Source: Microbulbifer agarilyticus (GTDB lineage: Bacteria; Pseudomonadota; Gammaproteobacteria; Pseudomonadales; Cellvibrionaceae). From it: a DNA stretch of 64,000 bases. The DNA is taken from assembly GCF_001999945.1 (NCBI RefSeq), contig NZ_CP019650.1:2790001-2854000 (forward strand). Reading direction: 5' to 3'. The position numbers and the translations under genes were made by a program. The notes beneath the pieces are model-generated. The model did no database searches and was not told the origin of the DNA. It saw nothing but the letters and a program-made list of their open reading frames with translations. Below are positions 20,421 to 30,447 of the stretch, piece after piece (position 1 is the stretch's first letter; each line of letters starts with the position of its first letter).

Positions 20421-20650
20421 AACGCTCTGTAGTTTTTGCTATTCAGCGGGGGATTATACGGAGCCGGGTGCCAGCACCCAATGGCCATTTGGAGTTTTCA
20501 GCAGTTTTGCCAAGTTCACCGACAAATGCTGTCCAATCGCTGCCAAATCGCGCAAAAAAACAACACGAAGAATATAGTCCAGGTCGGCCGTGTGCGATGG
20601 TACGAACGGCGGGATCGGCTTGTTACTCCCGGCAAAACACACATGCAAAA

Positions 20651-20680
20651 AAGGCCGGCGGGGAGCACCCCGCCGGCCTT
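20651..20680 (-). terminator. Rho-independent terminator after htpG
   Basis: A strong 13-bp stem (AAGGCCGGCGGGG / CCCCGCCGGCCTT, loop AGCA) is followed on the minus strand by a T run, 25 nt after the htpG stop. Confidence 0.9.
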
Positions 20681-20704
20681 CCTGCAAGAACGATCAGCCA
20701 CCTG

Positions 20705-22618
20705 TTAGCGGTTGAGCTCCAGCAGCAGAGTGTTCAGACGACGCACATAATCTGCCGGATCTACCAGCTGATTGCCCGCCGCCAGATTGGCCTGATCCAT
20801 CAGGATATTGGTGAGGTCCGCAAAGCGGTCCTCATCCTGCTCCTGATCCAGACGCTGCACCAGCGGGTGGCTCGGGTTCACCTCAAATACCGGCTTGGCA
20901 TCTGGCAGCGCCTGGCCGGCCTGCTCGAGGATACGGCGCATCTGCAGACCCATATCATTGTCACTGGCCACCAGACACGCCGGCGAATCCACCAAACGTG
21001 TAGTCGCGCGTACATCTTCCACGCGCTCTTTCAGCACGTCCTTGACGCGCTCAACCAGAGCGCCGGCATCTTTCTCGGCCTTCTCGCGCTCCGCCTTGTC
21101 GTCTTCATTCTCAGCTTCGCCCAGATCCAGCGCGCCTTTGGCCACATCCTGGAACGGCTTGCCGTCAAATTCCTGCATATGGCCAACAAACCACTCATCT
21201 ACCTGGTCGGTCAGCAGCAGTACTTCGATACCCTTCTTGCGGAAGACTTCCAGATAAGGGGAGGACTTGGCAGTGGCAAAATTGTCCGCACACACGTAGT
21301 AGATGTTCTTCTGACCATCCTGCATGCGACCCACATAGTCTTCCAGAGACTGATCCTGCTTGGTGTCATCGGTGTGGGTAGTGGAGAAGCGCAGCAGCTT
21401 GGCGATTTTCTCTTTGTTGGAGAAGTCTTCCGCCGGCCCTTCTTTCATTACAGAACCAAACAGATCCCAGAACTTCTGGTATTCGTCGGCATCTTTCTTC
21501 GACAGTTTGTCCAGCATGTCGAGCACACGCTTGGTCAGTGCGCTCTTGATCGCGTCGGTGTTCTGGTCCTTCTGCAGGATTTCACGGGAGACGTTCAGCG
21601 GCAGGTCGTTGGAATCCAGTACACCTTTTACAAAACGCAGGTACAGCGGCAGGAACTGCTCGGCGTCGTCCATGATGAAGGTGCGCTGTACGTACAGCTT
21701 CAGGCCGCGAGCGGCGTCACGCTGGTACAGGTCGAATGGCGCACGCGCAGGGATGTACAACAGGCTGGTGTAATCCAGCTTGCCTTCCACACGGTTGTGA
21801 CTCCAGGTGAGCGGGTCATCAAAGTCGTGGGAAATGTGCTTGTAGAACTCCTTGTACTCCTCGGACTTCACCTCGGAGCGCGGACGGGTCCACAGGGCCT
21901 GGGCAGCGTTCACCGCTTCAAATTCCGGCGCCTTTTCCTCCGGCTCTTCGCCCTCTGCGGCAGGCGCCTCTTCTTTCAGCATCTCTACCGGAATAGCGAT
22001 GTGATCGGAGTATTTCTTGATGATGGAGCGCAGGCGCCAGCCATCGGCAAATTCTATGGCATCGTCTTTCAGATGCAGCACAACACGGGTACCGCGATCC
22101 GGCCACTCGACATTCTCCACGGAGTACTCGGCCTCGCCGCTGCACTCCCAGTGCACGCCCTGGCTGGCATCGGCGCCGGCGCGACGGGTGAAGACATCCA
22201 CCTTGTCGGCAACGATAAACGCCGAGTAGAAGCCCACACCGAACTGGCCGATCAGGTGTGCATCCTTCTTCTGGTCGCCGGTCAGGTTCTGCATAAAGTT
22301 GGCAGTACCGGAGCGCGCGATGGTACCCAGGTTTTCGATCACCTCGTCGCGGCTCATGCCAATGCCGTTATCGGAGATGGTCAGCGTGCCGGCGTCTTTG
22401 TCGAACTCGATGCGAATACGCAGGTCCGGGTCTTCCGCCAGCAATGAAGGGCTGGAGAGGGCCTCAAAGCGCAGCTTGTCTGCGGCATCGGAGGCATTGG
22501 AAACCAGCTCGCGTAGGAAAATCTCCTTATTGGAGTACAGCGAGTGGATCATCAGGTGCAGTAACTGCTTGGCTTCTGTCTGGAAACCGTGGCTCTCTTT
22601 ATGCGCCGCAACAGTCAT
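20705..22618 (-). CDS. htpG: Hsp90-family chaperone HtpG
   Basis: HtpG is the bacterial Hsp90, an ATP-dependent cytosolic chaperone dimer. The 637-aa protein has the full family length. It shows the N-terminal ATPase motifs [15 protein letters not shown] (without the space), [14 protein letters not shown] and [15 protein letters not shown], then the middle domain (NVSREILQ with the ATP-sensing Arg). It ends with a dimerisation domain ([10 protein letters not shown]). It is a single-gene unit with its own terminator. Confidence 0.97.
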   Translation of the reverse strand: MTVAAHKESHGFQTEAKQLLHLMIHSLYSNKEIFLRELVSNASDAADKLRFEALSSPSLLAEDPDLRIRIEFDKDAGTLTISDNGIGMSRDEVIENLGTIARSGTANFMQNLTGDQKKDAHLIGQFGVGFYSAFIVADKVDVFTRRAGADASQGVHWECSGEAEYSVENVEWPDRGTRVVLHLKDDAIEFADGWRLRSIIKKYSDHIAIPVEMLKEEAPAAEGEEPEEKAPEFEAVNAAQALWTRPRSEVKSEEYKEFYKHISHDFDDPLTWSHNRVEGKLDYTSLLYIPARAPFDLYQRDAARGLKLYVQRTFIMDDAEQFLPLYLRFVKGVLDSNDLPLNVSREILQKDQNTDAIKSALTKRVLDMLDKLSKKDADEYQKFWDLFGSVMKEGPAEDFSNKEKIAKLLRFSTTHTDDTKQDQSLEDYVGRMQDGQKNIYYVCADNFATAKSSPYLEVFRKKGIEVLLLTDQVDEWFVGHMQEFDGKPFQDVAKGALDLGEAENEDDKAEREKAEKDAGALVERVKDVLKERVEDVRATTRLVDSPACLVASDNDMGLQMRRILEQAGQALPDAKPVFEVNPSHPLVQRLDQEQDEDRFADLTNILMDQANLAAGNQLVDPADYVRRLNTLLLELNR

Positions 22619-22751
22619 GGAACGGTTCTCCCCTTGTTCAATTCAACTACAGACAAATCGTCGTCAAGGGGAGGAATATTGGGACGGATGCGGGCAATTC
22701 AAGCGTGAACTGAACACCCGCAACGAGAAACGTTAGACAAGCACCAACTGA

Positions 22752-23996
22752 TTATTTTTTCGACGCTGCCGCGGTCGCCTGTACCAGCTTGCCGTGGCCG
22801 GTGATATCGGCAATGAAATTGGCGGTGAGATCCGAAATTACCCGGGATTCCGCGTTCATCAGGATGACGATACCGACCTTGCGTTTTTCCGAGTAGGCAA
22901 TGGCTGCACGGAAACCTGCGACCCAGCCACCGTGAAACACGATTCGATCATCGCCCACGGTATACAGACGCCAGCCCAACCCGTAACCCGCATGATCGAT
23001 GTAGTCCCTCCAGATGCGGTGGCGCAAGTGGCGGCGGGTTTCCACCCGCTCGGTGGTGAGGTCGGCAATGACCTCGGGTGGCAGTACATCCGGGTAAGCA
23101 CCCAATTGCGCCTTAAGCCACTGCCCCATATCGCTGATACTGGCGTTCACTCCGGCCGCGGGCGCCGCCAGGTAATACTCTTTCTCTACCTTCACTGGGC
23201 GCCACCCTTTACCGGTCTGGACATGGGGGGCCGCGCGATTACTGGCCGCCATAAAGCTTTCCCAGCCCAGGGAGGCGTCTTCCATCTTCAGGGGGACAAA
23301 GAAGCGTTGCTTCAATTGCCGGCCGTAGGGGACACCCGTTGCCTTGTGAATTACGTCTTCGATCAGGCTGAACAGCACGTTCTGGTAGCCATAACACTTG
23401 CCCGGGGCGCAGTGCGGATCGATGGTGGAAAACATCGGCAGAATTTTCGACAGAGGACGGTTGTCCTCCAGATAGTTGTCGTAGGCGTTTGGCGTCAGGC
23501 CGGAGGAGTGGCTCAGGAGGTGCTGCACCTGCAACTGCATGGAGAGCGCGGGGGTTTTAAAGCGCAGCTCCGGCACATAGCGCACCACCTTATCGCCCCA
23601 ATTGAACTTGTTCTCATGCTCGAGAAGCGCCGCCATACTGCCGGCAAACGTTTTGGATACCGAGGCAAGACGGAACACCGTGTGTGATGTGATCTTCTCC
23701 TGCTTCCCCTTGACCCGCACGCCGTAGGTATCCATGGCCACGACCTTATCGTGGTCTACGATCACATAGGCGCCGCCAGGGATCCCACTCTTCTTCATCA
23801 ACTGGCGGAAATAACGATCGAACTCCCGCGCGCTGGCCTCAACACTTTTCGATGAAGCGGCAGAGGCGGACTTGGCACCTCGTACGGGCTCGGCAAGCGC
23901 GTGCCCGGCAGGCGTCGCCAGTATCAATGCGGCAACCAGCGAAAGCCACAGGCCTCGCGCGCCGCTCAAGATTCTGTGAAAAATGCCTTGATACAC
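22752..23996 (-). CDS. Exported serine hydrolase of the beta-lactamase / AmpC-like family
   Basis: The 414-aa protein has an N-terminal signal sequence (about residues 14-35, ending AGHALA). It carries the three penicillin-recognising motifs: S112-V-S-K115, Y204-Q-N206 and H355-G-G357. These define the class C beta-lactamase/esterase fold, which includes AmpH-like peptidases and EstB-like esterases as well as true beta-lactamases. No ampR-like regulator is beside it, so a cell-wall or esterase role is more likely than antibiotic resistance; that is inference. Its downstream region meets htpG. Confidence 0.87.
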   Translation of the reverse strand: MYQGIFHRILSGARGLWLSLVAALILATPAGHALAEPVRGAKSASAASSKSVEASAREFDRYFRQLMKKSGIPGGAYVIVDHDKVVAMDTYGVRVKGKQEKITSHTVFRLASVSKTFAGSMAALLEHENKFNWGDKVVRYVPELRFKTPALSMQLQVQHLLSHSSGLTPNAYDNYLEDNRPLSKILPMFSTIDPHCAPGKCYGYQNVLFSLIEDVIHKATGVPYGRQLKQRFFVPLKMEDASLGWESFMAASNRAAPHVQTGKGWRPVKVEKEYYLAAPAAGVNASISDMGQWLKAQLGAYPDVLPPEVIADLTTERVETRRHLRHRIWRDYIDHAGYGLGWRLYTVGDDRIVFHGGWVAGFRAAIAYSEKRKVGIVILMNAESRVISDLTANFIADITGHGKLVQATAAASKK

Positions 23997-24288
23997 CTTG
24001 AATTACACCATGTGCCGTACTGCAATCCGCAGCGATTCCTCGCTACCCGGCCATATCGACCTAGCAAGTGATTGGCCCCAAAATTTGTGGGGGTACTCGT
24101 ACTAAGACTAGCAGCCCGCTAAAAAATTCTTTAACCAGAAACATTCAGTCAAAGATTCTTCACAGCCAAAATGACCCGGTAGGTCACTCATTTAGCAGAG
24201 GCCGGATACCGCGATCAAAGTGGAACAAGCGCACATGTTAGCGTTTTTTCCACCTTTATGTGATTCACGGGAACAACGGGCACAAAAA
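23997..24288. other. Intergenic stretch between the serine hydrolase and the peroxiredoxin terminator
   Basis: No gene or RNA feature was recognised. It should hold the minus-strand promoter of the serine hydrolase gene. Confidence 0.4.
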
Positions 24289-24306
24289 AACCGCCTGAAG
24301 GCGGTT
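24289..24306 (-). terminator. Terminator after the peroxiredoxin gene
   Basis: AACCGCC / GGCGGTT stem with a 4-nt loop, followed on the minus strand by seven T. A T run also exists on the plus side, so it may act in both directions. Confidence 0.88.
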
Positions 24307-24351
24307 TTTTTACCGGGAGGGATGCACGTCCCTCCCCGCGCGAACAATGAC

Positions 24352-24954
24352 TTACAGCTTGTCAGAGTTCTCGCTCAGGTAGGCTGCAACGCCAGATGGA
24401 GACGCGTCCATGCCCTTGTCGCCTTCCTGCCAGCCAGCCGGACATACTTCGCCGTGCTCCTGGTGGAACGCCAGAGCGTCAACCATACGCAGCATTTCGT
24501 CTACGTTACGGCCCAGCGGCAGGTCGTTTACCACCTGGTGACGAACAACACCTTCTTCGTCGATCAGGAAGGAACCACGGAAAGCAACGCCAGCATCCGC
24601 TTCAACGTCGTATGCCTGGCAGATTTCGTGCTTAACGTCAGCAACCAGCGCGTATTTAACCTGACCGATACCACCATCGTTGATATCGGTATTACGCCAT
24701 GCGTTGTGAGAGAACTGGGAATCGATGGAAACACCGATTACCTCAACGCCGCGCTTCTTGAACTCTTCAAAGCGGTGGTCAAAGGCGATCAGCTCGGAAG
24801 GACACACGAAGGTGAAGTCCAGCGGGTAAAAGAAGATAACCGCTTTCTTACCCTTGATGGTTTCTGCCAGGTTGAACTCGTCAACGATTTCGCCGTTGCC
24901 CAGTACTGCAGCCGCTGTGAAATCCGGAGCGGGCTTGCCTACTAATACAGCCAT
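24352..24954 (-). CDS. Typical 2-Cys peroxiredoxin (AhpC/Prx)
   Basis: The protein reduces hydrogen peroxide and organic peroxides. In its 200 residues the peroxidatic Cys51 lies in DFTFVCPSE and the resolving Cys171 in EVCPAGW, the two-cysteine arrangement of typical 2-Cys Prx. The GGIG motif (NDGGIGQ) near residue 95 is a feature of overoxidation-sensitive forms. A strong GAGGAG site precedes the ATG. It is divergent from bfd, which may link oxidative and iron stress. Whether the reductant is AhpF or thioredoxin cannot be told here; no ahpF is adjacent. Confidence 0.93.
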   Translation of the reverse strand: MAVLVGKPAPDFTAAAVLGNGEIVDEFNLAETIKGKKAVIFFYPLDFTFVCPSELIAFDHRFEEFKKRGVEVIGVSIDSQFSHNAWRNTDINDGGIGQVKYALVADVKHEICQAYDVEADAGVAFRGSFLIDEEGVVRHQVVNDLPLGRNVDEMLRMVDALAFHQEHGEVCPAGWQEGDKGMDASPSGVAAYLSENSDKL

Positions 24955-25229
24955 GAAAATCTCCTCAATGAGATAAATAATGGATTGTAGAAACGGTCAC
25001 TTTATAACCAATGACTATAGAGTGACAAAAGATCGATAGGGGGCCGCTATGATACACAGGGGCTTATGGCAGTCCCATTAATTTTTTATATGGCGGCAAT
25101 AGCAGACGCCACCTATCAGTCAGCAGCAAAAACACCCGCCCTCCATCCGTTGACCGAGAAGCCACCAACTGACCCTACAGTTCATATAAAGAGCAGCTAG
25201 AATAATGATTGATCGATAGCAAAATCTTA
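24955..25229. other. Divergent regulatory region between peroxiredoxin gene and bfd
   Basis: No gene is visible. The minus-strand side has TACAAT with a TTGGTT-like -35 as a possible peroxiredoxin promoter. The plus-strand side leads into the bfd promoter. An OxyR site was looked for but none with the right spacing was found. Confidence 0.4.
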
Positions 25230-25258
25230 TTGACACTTATTCTCATTAACAATAAGAT
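25230..25258 (+). promoter_or_regulatory. bfd promoter with embedded Fur-like sequence
   Basis: TTGACA (25230-25235), a 17-nt spacer and TAAGAT (25253-25258) form a near-consensus sigma-70 promoter. The spacer CTTATTCTCATTAACAA resembles a Fur box core, which fits iron repression known for bfd in other bacteria. Confidence 0.65.
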
Positions 25259-25303
25259 CTCTTTATCGATAAACAGTAGATCGAATTTGCACCAGGTTTC
25301 CCG

Positions 25304-25516
25304 ATGTACATCTGTATTTGTAAAGGCATCACCGACAGTCAGATTAAAGACGCGGTCCACGATGGCTCCACCTCCATTAAAGCCCTGCGCCGCCAACTGG
25401 GCGTCTCCTCCCAATGTGGACGCTGTGCGGAACTGACCAAGGAAATCATCGACGAGACCATGTCTGCTGGCATGCCCGCCGAAGCGAACGGCGCACTGTT
25501 CTACTCCGCCGGCTAA
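25304..25516 (+). CDS. bfd: Bacterioferritin-associated ferredoxin
   Basis: Bfd is a small [2Fe-2S] protein that passes electrons to bacterioferritin to release stored iron. The 70-aa protein has cluster ligands Cys4, Cys6, Cys38 and Cys41 (MYICICKG and SSQCGRC), the standard Bfd spacing. It has its own promoter with a Fur-like element. The bacterioferritin gene lies about 2.5 kb downstream on the same strand, not adjacent. Confidence 0.95.
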   Translation: MYICICKGITDSQIKDAVHDGSTSIKALRRQLGVSSQCGRCAELTKEIIDETMSAGMPAEANGALFYSAG

Positions 25517-25692
25517 TCAGCTGCACCGTCATATGCGTGCGCGCAAGTTACAAGTCAAAAGTAACGCGCGCACGTCGGCTTCTTTGTCCCTCTGCCCTGC
25601 ATTGCATCCCTACTCCACGCCACCCCACCCGCCTACCCTTACTCGCCTACCCTTAAAAGACGAGATTTCAAGCGTGGGGAAACCGCAACATC

Positions 25693-27009
25693 ATGAAACA
25701 GCGGCTGCTATATATCGCTAGCAGACTTCGAACCAGCTTTTGGCTCATCCCCACCTTGATGATGACGGCGGCCATTTTCCTCGCCCTGTTGTTTACCGCA
25801 ATCGACAATACCTATGAGGCAGGCCATTTGCCCGGGCTCAGCTGGCTGCGTCTGCATGACCCCAGCAGTGCCCGCGCATTGCTCACCGTTATCGCCACCT
25901 CTACCATTAGCGTCGCGGGTACCGTGTTCTCAATCACCATGGTCGCCCTGACCCTCGCCTCCAACCAATTTGGCCCGCGCCTGGTGCGCAATTTCATGCG
26001 CGACCGCGGCACACAGGTCTCTCTGGGTATCTTCCTCTCAACCTTCGTTTACGCACTGATGGTTATCCGGGTACTTGGCGCTGAGACCGAGCGAACCCAG
26101 CCCACCCTCTCGGTCAGTTTCGCACTGTTCCTTGCACTGGGGTGTATTGCCTATCTGATCTACTTCATTCACAACGTGGCGCAGTCGATCCAAATCGACA
26201 ACATTACCTTTCACATCAACCGGGAATTTCGCTCGGCACTGGACACCATCTACCCGGCGGAAGAGTGCCGTGCCCCGGCCGCCAGCCGCGAAGACCTGAG
26301 AGAGCTGCCGCAGAACAAAGACAGCACCTGCGTACGCACAAACAAGGAGGGCTATGTTCAGCTTATTGACCGGCAGGCATTGATCGACTGGGCACGCGAG
26401 AACAATTGCTGCGTTCAGTTGCAGAGCCACCCCGGCACCTTTCTCTATCACTGGGGCGTTATGGCGCAGGTTTCTGATCCGCCGCGGCATTTGGATAGTC
26501 AGGAGATCGCCAGGGCAATACAAGGGGCATTCACCCTCGGGGCACAGCCCACCGCGGGGCAAGACATAATTTTTTCTATTCGTCAGATGTCGCAGGTCGC
26601 AGTAAGGGCCTTATCCCCGGGTATCAATGATCCATTTACGGCATACACGTGCATCGACCGCTTAATGGATGGCATCGGCGTGATTCTCCAGCGGCCCCCA
26701 CTCCCCAACTGCTTTTACGATCAGGACGGTCATCTGCGGCTCATCGTCAGCGAGCTCGATTTATCTCACGTGCTTGCCGCCGCACTCGACGAAATACTGG
26801 AATACGGACGCACCAGCGGCGTGGTGATGCGACACCTGTGCGGTGGACTAATTGAACTTTCCGAGATTTGCTGCCGACGGGAGGATCGCCAGGCACTTTA
26901 CGGCCTAATGCTGCGTTTGAAAGAGGATTGTGCCATCAGTCTCGAGGACAGGTTCGATATTGACGCGATACAGAAGCATTTATCAAAAATGCGCAAATTG
27001 CTGGAGTAA
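25693..27009 (+). CDS. DUF2254 membrane protein
   Basis: The 438-aa protein has four hydrophobic segments in its first 170 residues (about 17-37, 63-90, 110-128 and 142-163) and then a large soluble domain. The conserved DUF2254 features are visible: the loop TISVAGTVFSITMVALTLAS, a GPRLVRNFMRDRGTQ segment, and ALSPGINDPFTAYTCIDRL in the soluble part. The family is of unknown function. It appears to be transcribed alone. Confidence 0.85.
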   Translation: MKQRLLYIASRLRTSFWLIPTLMMTAAIFLALLFTAIDNTYEAGHLPGLSWLRLHDPSSARALLTVIATSTISVAGTVFSITMVALTLASNQFGPRLVRNFMRDRGTQVSLGIFLSTFVYALMVIRVLGAETERTQPTLSVSFALFLALGCIAYLIYFIHNVAQSIQIDNITFHINREFRSALDTIYPAEECRAPAASREDLRELPQNKDSTCVRTNKEGYVQLIDRQALIDWARENNCCVQLQSHPGTFLYHWGVMAQVSDPPRHLDSQEIARAIQGAFTLGAQPTAGQDIIFSIRQMSQVAVRALSPGINDPFTAYTCIDRLMDGIGVILQRPPLPNCFYDQDGHLRLIVSELDLSHVLAAALDEILEYGRTSGVVMRHLCGGLIELSEICCRREDRQALYGLMLRLKEDCAISLEDRFDIDAIQKHLSKMRKLLE

Positions 27010-27082
27010 CACGCAACTGCGCCGAACATTTCTAGCGGTAACCGCTCCTAACTAGCTTTTTATCTTGCCTCTTCTTTTCACA

Positions 27083-27436
27083 TCAAAACTTGCCAACCTC
27101 TCCCTTCACCTGCTCGATTTCCCGATTCAAGAAGAAACCGACGATAGTGCGAATCGCAACCAGCACTCCAAGAAACACTAGATCGTCCAGCGTGTGACTT
27201 ACCACCGTGTGTAACAAGTCAGAAATAATCAGCAGCTCTAGCGCAAACACCAGCTTGATACCGAGATCACAGCGCGCCATCTGTAGCGCAAACATGCGTT
27301 CCGCGTGCGATCCGGTTCTGGATGCGCGCAAGACCTCATAAACCGCGACGACAAAGCCCCACACCATAATCAATGAAGCCGTAGCTTCTATGACAAAGAC
27401 AGCTCCCGCGAGAAAGGTATGGAAGTATTGCTCCAT
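27083..27436 (-). CDS. DUF1622 membrane protein
   Basis: The 117-aa protein has three hydrophobic segments (about 10-33, 58-75, 82-102). The family-like pattern is a charged first loop (RASRTGSHAERMFALQMAR), DLGIKLVFALELLIISDLL, and RTIVGFFLNREIEQV near the end. DUF1622 proteins are small inner-membrane proteins of unknown function. It converges with the DUF2254 gene. Confidence 0.85.
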   Translation of the reverse strand: MEQYFHTFLAGAVFVIEATASLIMVWGFVVAVYEVLRASRTGSHAERMFALQMARCDLGIKLVFALELLIISDLLHTVVSHTLDDLVFLGVLVAIRTIVGFFLNREIEQVKGEVGKF

Positions 27437-27983
27437 AACGTCGCTACCCTCAAAGCCCCTTTGTGCGATTAAACCAGACCAGCATCGGTTCCCAACTCTG
27501 CCATTACCGCCCCCGCGTATGCGAGCCAGCCAATGATGTTCGGGTTCATTTCGCGCTCATTGACTCTATTGCCCTTCGGCGGACATGTCTTTTTATGTGT
27601 ACTTAGACGTCAATATGCATAGCTGAAAGATGGTTCGTGGCGGGGGAAAATAAAATCACTGTAGTGTAGTCGATACCCTCGTACGGACTCGCAGTAGGCA
27701 GAAGCCGCTGATATTAAGTAGGAATCGTTTTCGTTTACCTTTACGGCTAAATTTGCTTTTAAGCCTTTATATATAGTCCCTGCGTAATTTCGCACTCAGC
27801 CTTGACTTGCCGCATTCTGCCCATCAAACTCGACCGCAATTCGCTCGGGGTTCAATGATTTTTATCAATCCAGCCCCTCGAGCGGAAATCGGGACAATAA
27901 AATTAAGTGAGGGCTCCCCTGCCCCAAGTAAACGAGTTATCGCTTGAGCAGGAAGCCGCAGGAAACAACATGGAGCTAACGCA
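27437..27983. other. 547-nt gap before bfr
   Basis: No convincing gene. A 61-codon minus-strand frame (27610-27795) has no ribosome site or recognisable features. The right end must hold the bfr promoter; no clear hexamers were identified. Confidence 0.4.
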
Positions 27984-28466
27984 ATGAAAGGCGATCCAAA
28001 AGTCATCGAACACCTGAACAAAGCTCTCGGCAACGAGCTGATTGCGATCAATCAGTATTTCCTGCATTCCCGCATGTTCAAGGACTGGGGTCTGAAAGAG
28101 CTGGCGGATAAGGAATATCACGAATCCATCGACGAGATGAAACACGCCGACTGGCTGATCGAGCGGATTCTCTTCCTTGAAGGCATTCCCAACCTGCAAC
28201 ACCTGGGCAAACTGCTCATTGGTGAAAACACTGAAGAAATGCTGAAGTGTGACCTGCAGCTGGAGAAAAAAGCGATCCCGGATTTGCGTGACGGCATCGC
28301 CTACTGCGAGTCTATCCGTGACTACGGCAGCCGCGAATTGCTGCAGCGCATCCTCGACTCCGAAGAAGAGCATGTGGACTGGCTGGAAACTCAGCTTAGC
28401 CTGATCGACAAGGTCGGCCTGCAAAACTATCTGCAGACTCAGATGGAAAAAGCTTCCGACGAGTAA
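27984..28466 (+). CDS. bfr: Bacterioferritin
   Basis: Bfr forms a 24-subunit haem-containing iron-storage shell with ferroxidase activity. In this 160-aa protein all expected ligands are present: Glu18, Glu51, His54, Glu94, Glu127 and His130 for the di-iron site, and Met52 for the intersubunit haem. It is therefore a full haem-binding, catalytically competent Bfr. It probably works with Bfd encoded upstream. Confidence 0.96.
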   Translation: MKGDPKVIEHLNKALGNELIAINQYFLHSRMFKDWGLKELADKEYHESIDEMKHADWLIERILFLEGIPNLQHLGKLLIGENTEEMLKCDLQLEKKAIPDLRDGIAYCESIRDYGSRELLQRILDSEEEHVDWLETQLSLIDKVGLQNYLQTQMEKASDE

Positions 28467-28559
28467 GCGTCGCTGCGCGGTTGCTGCCTACTAGTTACTA
28501 CCTACTAGGTAGGGCCTGCTAGAGAGCAGCGCGCATCCCGATGTTTGCAGACATAAAAA

Positions 28560-28581
28560 AACCGCGGTCAATGCCGCGGTT
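28560..28581. terminator. Bidirectional terminator between bfr and grxD
   Basis: AACCGCGG / CCGCGGTT stem flanked by an A run on the left and a T run on the right, between two converging genes. Confidence 0.88.
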
Positions 28582-28613
28582 TTTTTATGGGCCGTACGAA
28601 CGGAAAAGTGCAA

Positions 28614-28946
28614 TCACTCGCCCTGTTCGGCGCTGCCTGCGGCCTCTTCAATCAACGTCTTGAGTTCGCCGTTTTCATGCATTTCCATGATGATGTCGCA
28701 GCCGCCCACCAGCTCCTGCTTAACCCACAGCTGCGGGAAAGTCGGCCAATTGGCGTACTTCGGCAGTTCCTGGCGAATATCCGGGTTCGCCAAAATATCC
28801 ACATAGGCAAAACGCTGGCCACACGCCATGATCGCCTGGGAAGCGCGCATAGAGAAGCCGCACTGTGGCGCATTGGGGCTGCCCTTCATATAAAGCAGGA
28901 TGTCGTTATCGGCGATCTGCTTTTTGATATTTTCCAGAGTATCCAT
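28614..28946 (-). CDS. grxD: Monothiol glutaredoxin Grx4 type
   Basis: Monothiol glutaredoxins with a CGFS site bind and transfer [2Fe-2S] clusters with glutathione. The 110-aa protein begins MDTLENIKKQIADNDILLYM and has PQCGFSMRA with Cys29, WPTFPQLWV and GGCDIIMEM. The frame is open 25 codons further upstream, but the chosen ATG gives the normal family length. It faces bfr across a shared terminator, and its product fits the iron context. Confidence 0.95.
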   Translation of the reverse strand: MDTLENIKKQIADNDILLYMKGSPNAPQCGFSMRASQAIMACGQRFAYVDILANPDIRQELPKYANWPTFPQLWVKQELVGGCDIIMEMHENGELKTLIEEAAGSAEQGE

Positions 28947-29242
28947 AGTGGAAGCTAACCTCGGCTGAAAAGTCGGTTGGAAATACGAGTGACCCCGGCT
29001 TCTGCGGTGTCGATCCGTCAACGAAAGCGCGCATTGTACCCGATTCCGATTCGATTCCCATCCGCGGCCTGCGTGAAGCTATGGGCCTCTGTTACCGGGC
29101 TCCGGCTGTGCTAGTATTGCCGGTTTCCCGGGAAAATTGCGGTCAGAAAACGCAAAAGACGCATTTTCTGCGGTTTTCCCATTGTTCGGGGCCGGCGGAT
29201 ACCGGCCCACGCTTTGAGACCCACCCACAGAGGAGATATACG

Positions 29243-30430
29243 GTGGCCACTCCCGCACTGATGCAAAACTACGGTAACAGAACCCTGACCCTGGTCAGAG
29301 GCGAAGGCAACTACGTGTGGGATGACAATGGCCGACGATATCTCGACGCCCTCTCCGGAATTGCCGTATGCGGTCTCGGCCACTGCCATCCGGCGGTCAC
29401 CCAGGCCATTCAGGAGCAGGCCAACACCCTGTTGCACGTTTCCAACCTGTACAACATTCCCCCGCAAGAACAGCTGGCGGAAAAACTGGTGACCCAGTCG
29501 GGCATGGACAACGTATTCTTTTCCAATTCCGGTGCCGAGGCCAACGAGGCAGCCATCAAATTGGCGCGCAAGCTGGGCAACCAGCGCGGCCTCGCCTGCC
29601 CGAAAATTGTGGTTACCGAGGGGGCTTTCCACGGCCGTACCCTGGCAACGCTGACCGCCACTGGCAATCCAAAGGTACAAGAGGGCTTTGCTCCCCTGCC
29701 CGAGGGTTTTTTACGTGTTCCTTATAATGACGTCGCCGCCATCGAGAAGCTGGCCGCGGAGCACGAAGATATCGTAGCGATTCTGGTAGAACCGGTGCAG
29801 GGCGAGGGCGGTATCCGCATCCCGGATGCGGACTATCTGGCGCGCCTGCGCGCACTCTGCGACAACCAGAACTGGCTGCTGATGCTGGATGAAATCCAGA
29901 CCGCTAATGGCCGCAGCGGCAAGCTGTTCGCCTACCAGTATATCGACGGCCTGCTGCCAGACGTGGTCACCACCGCCAAGGGGCTCGGTAACGGTGTACC
30001 CATCGGTGCCTGCCTCGCCCGCGGCGAAGCCGCAGCACTCTTTAGCGCGGGCACCCACGGCTCCACCTTCGGTGGCAATCCGCTGGCCTGCCGCGCCGGC
30101 CTCGCCGTTCTGGAAACACTGGAAAGCGAGTGGCTGATAGAAAGAGCAGCCAGCCTCGGCACCCAGCTAGTGGATCAACTGAAAGCGGAGCTTGCCGGCT
30201 GCGCCCATGTTGTGGATATTCGCGGCCTGGGCCTGTTAATCGGCATTGAGCTGGATCGCCCCTGCGCCGAGCTGGTCGATCTGGCCCGTGAACAGGGGTT
30301 GCTGATCAACGTTACCGCTGGCAATGTACTGCGCCTGCTCCCACCACTCACCCTGAGTGATGAAGAGTGCGGCCAGATCGCCACCACCGTCGCCGCACTG
30401 GTGCGGGAATTCGCCCAACAGGCCGCCTGA
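29243..30430 (+). CDS. argD: Acetylornithine aminotransferase
   Basis: ArgD is a PLP enzyme that converts N-acetylglutamate semialdehyde to N-acetylornithine in arginine synthesis; it may also act on succinyl-diaminopimelate precursors. The 395-aa protein starts at GTG 29243, 7 nt after AGGAG, giving [15 protein letters not shown]. Motifs are [62 protein letters not shown] and the PLP-lysine segment [13 protein letters not shown]. argF follows 17 nt after the stop. Confidence 0.96.
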   Translation: MATPALMQNYGNRTLTLVRGEGNYVWDDNGRRYLDALSGIAVCGLGHCHPAVTQAIQEQANTLLHVSNLYNIPPQEQLAEKLVTQSGMDNVFFSNSGAEANEAAIKLARKLGNQRGLACPKIVVTEGAFHGRTLATLTATGNPKVQEGFAPLPEGFLRVPYNDVAAIEKLAAEHEDIVAILVEPVQGEGGIRIPDADYLARLRALCDNQNWLLMLDEIQTANGRSGKLFAYQYIDGLLPDVVTTAKGLGNGVPIGACLARGEAAALFSAGTHGSTFGGNPLACRAGLAVLETLESEWLIERAASLGTQLVDQLKAELAGCAHVVDIRGLGLLIGIELDRPCAELVDLAREQGLLINVTAGNVLRLLPPLTLSDEECGQIATTVAALVREFAQQAA

Positions 30431-30447
30431 ATTCGGAGGAAACCAAC

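Noticed and set aside
20468..22447. 659-codon plus-strand frame opposite htpG
   Set aside because: It is the antisense of htpG; codon pattern of the GC-rich gene keeps it open.
25010..25045. OxyR site upstream of the peroxiredoxin gene
   Set aside because: CTAT/ATAG pieces are present but their spacing does not fit the OxyR pattern.
27610..27795. 61-codon minus-strand frame in the gap before bfr
   Set aside because: No ribosome site, no family features; a frame of this size is expected by chance.
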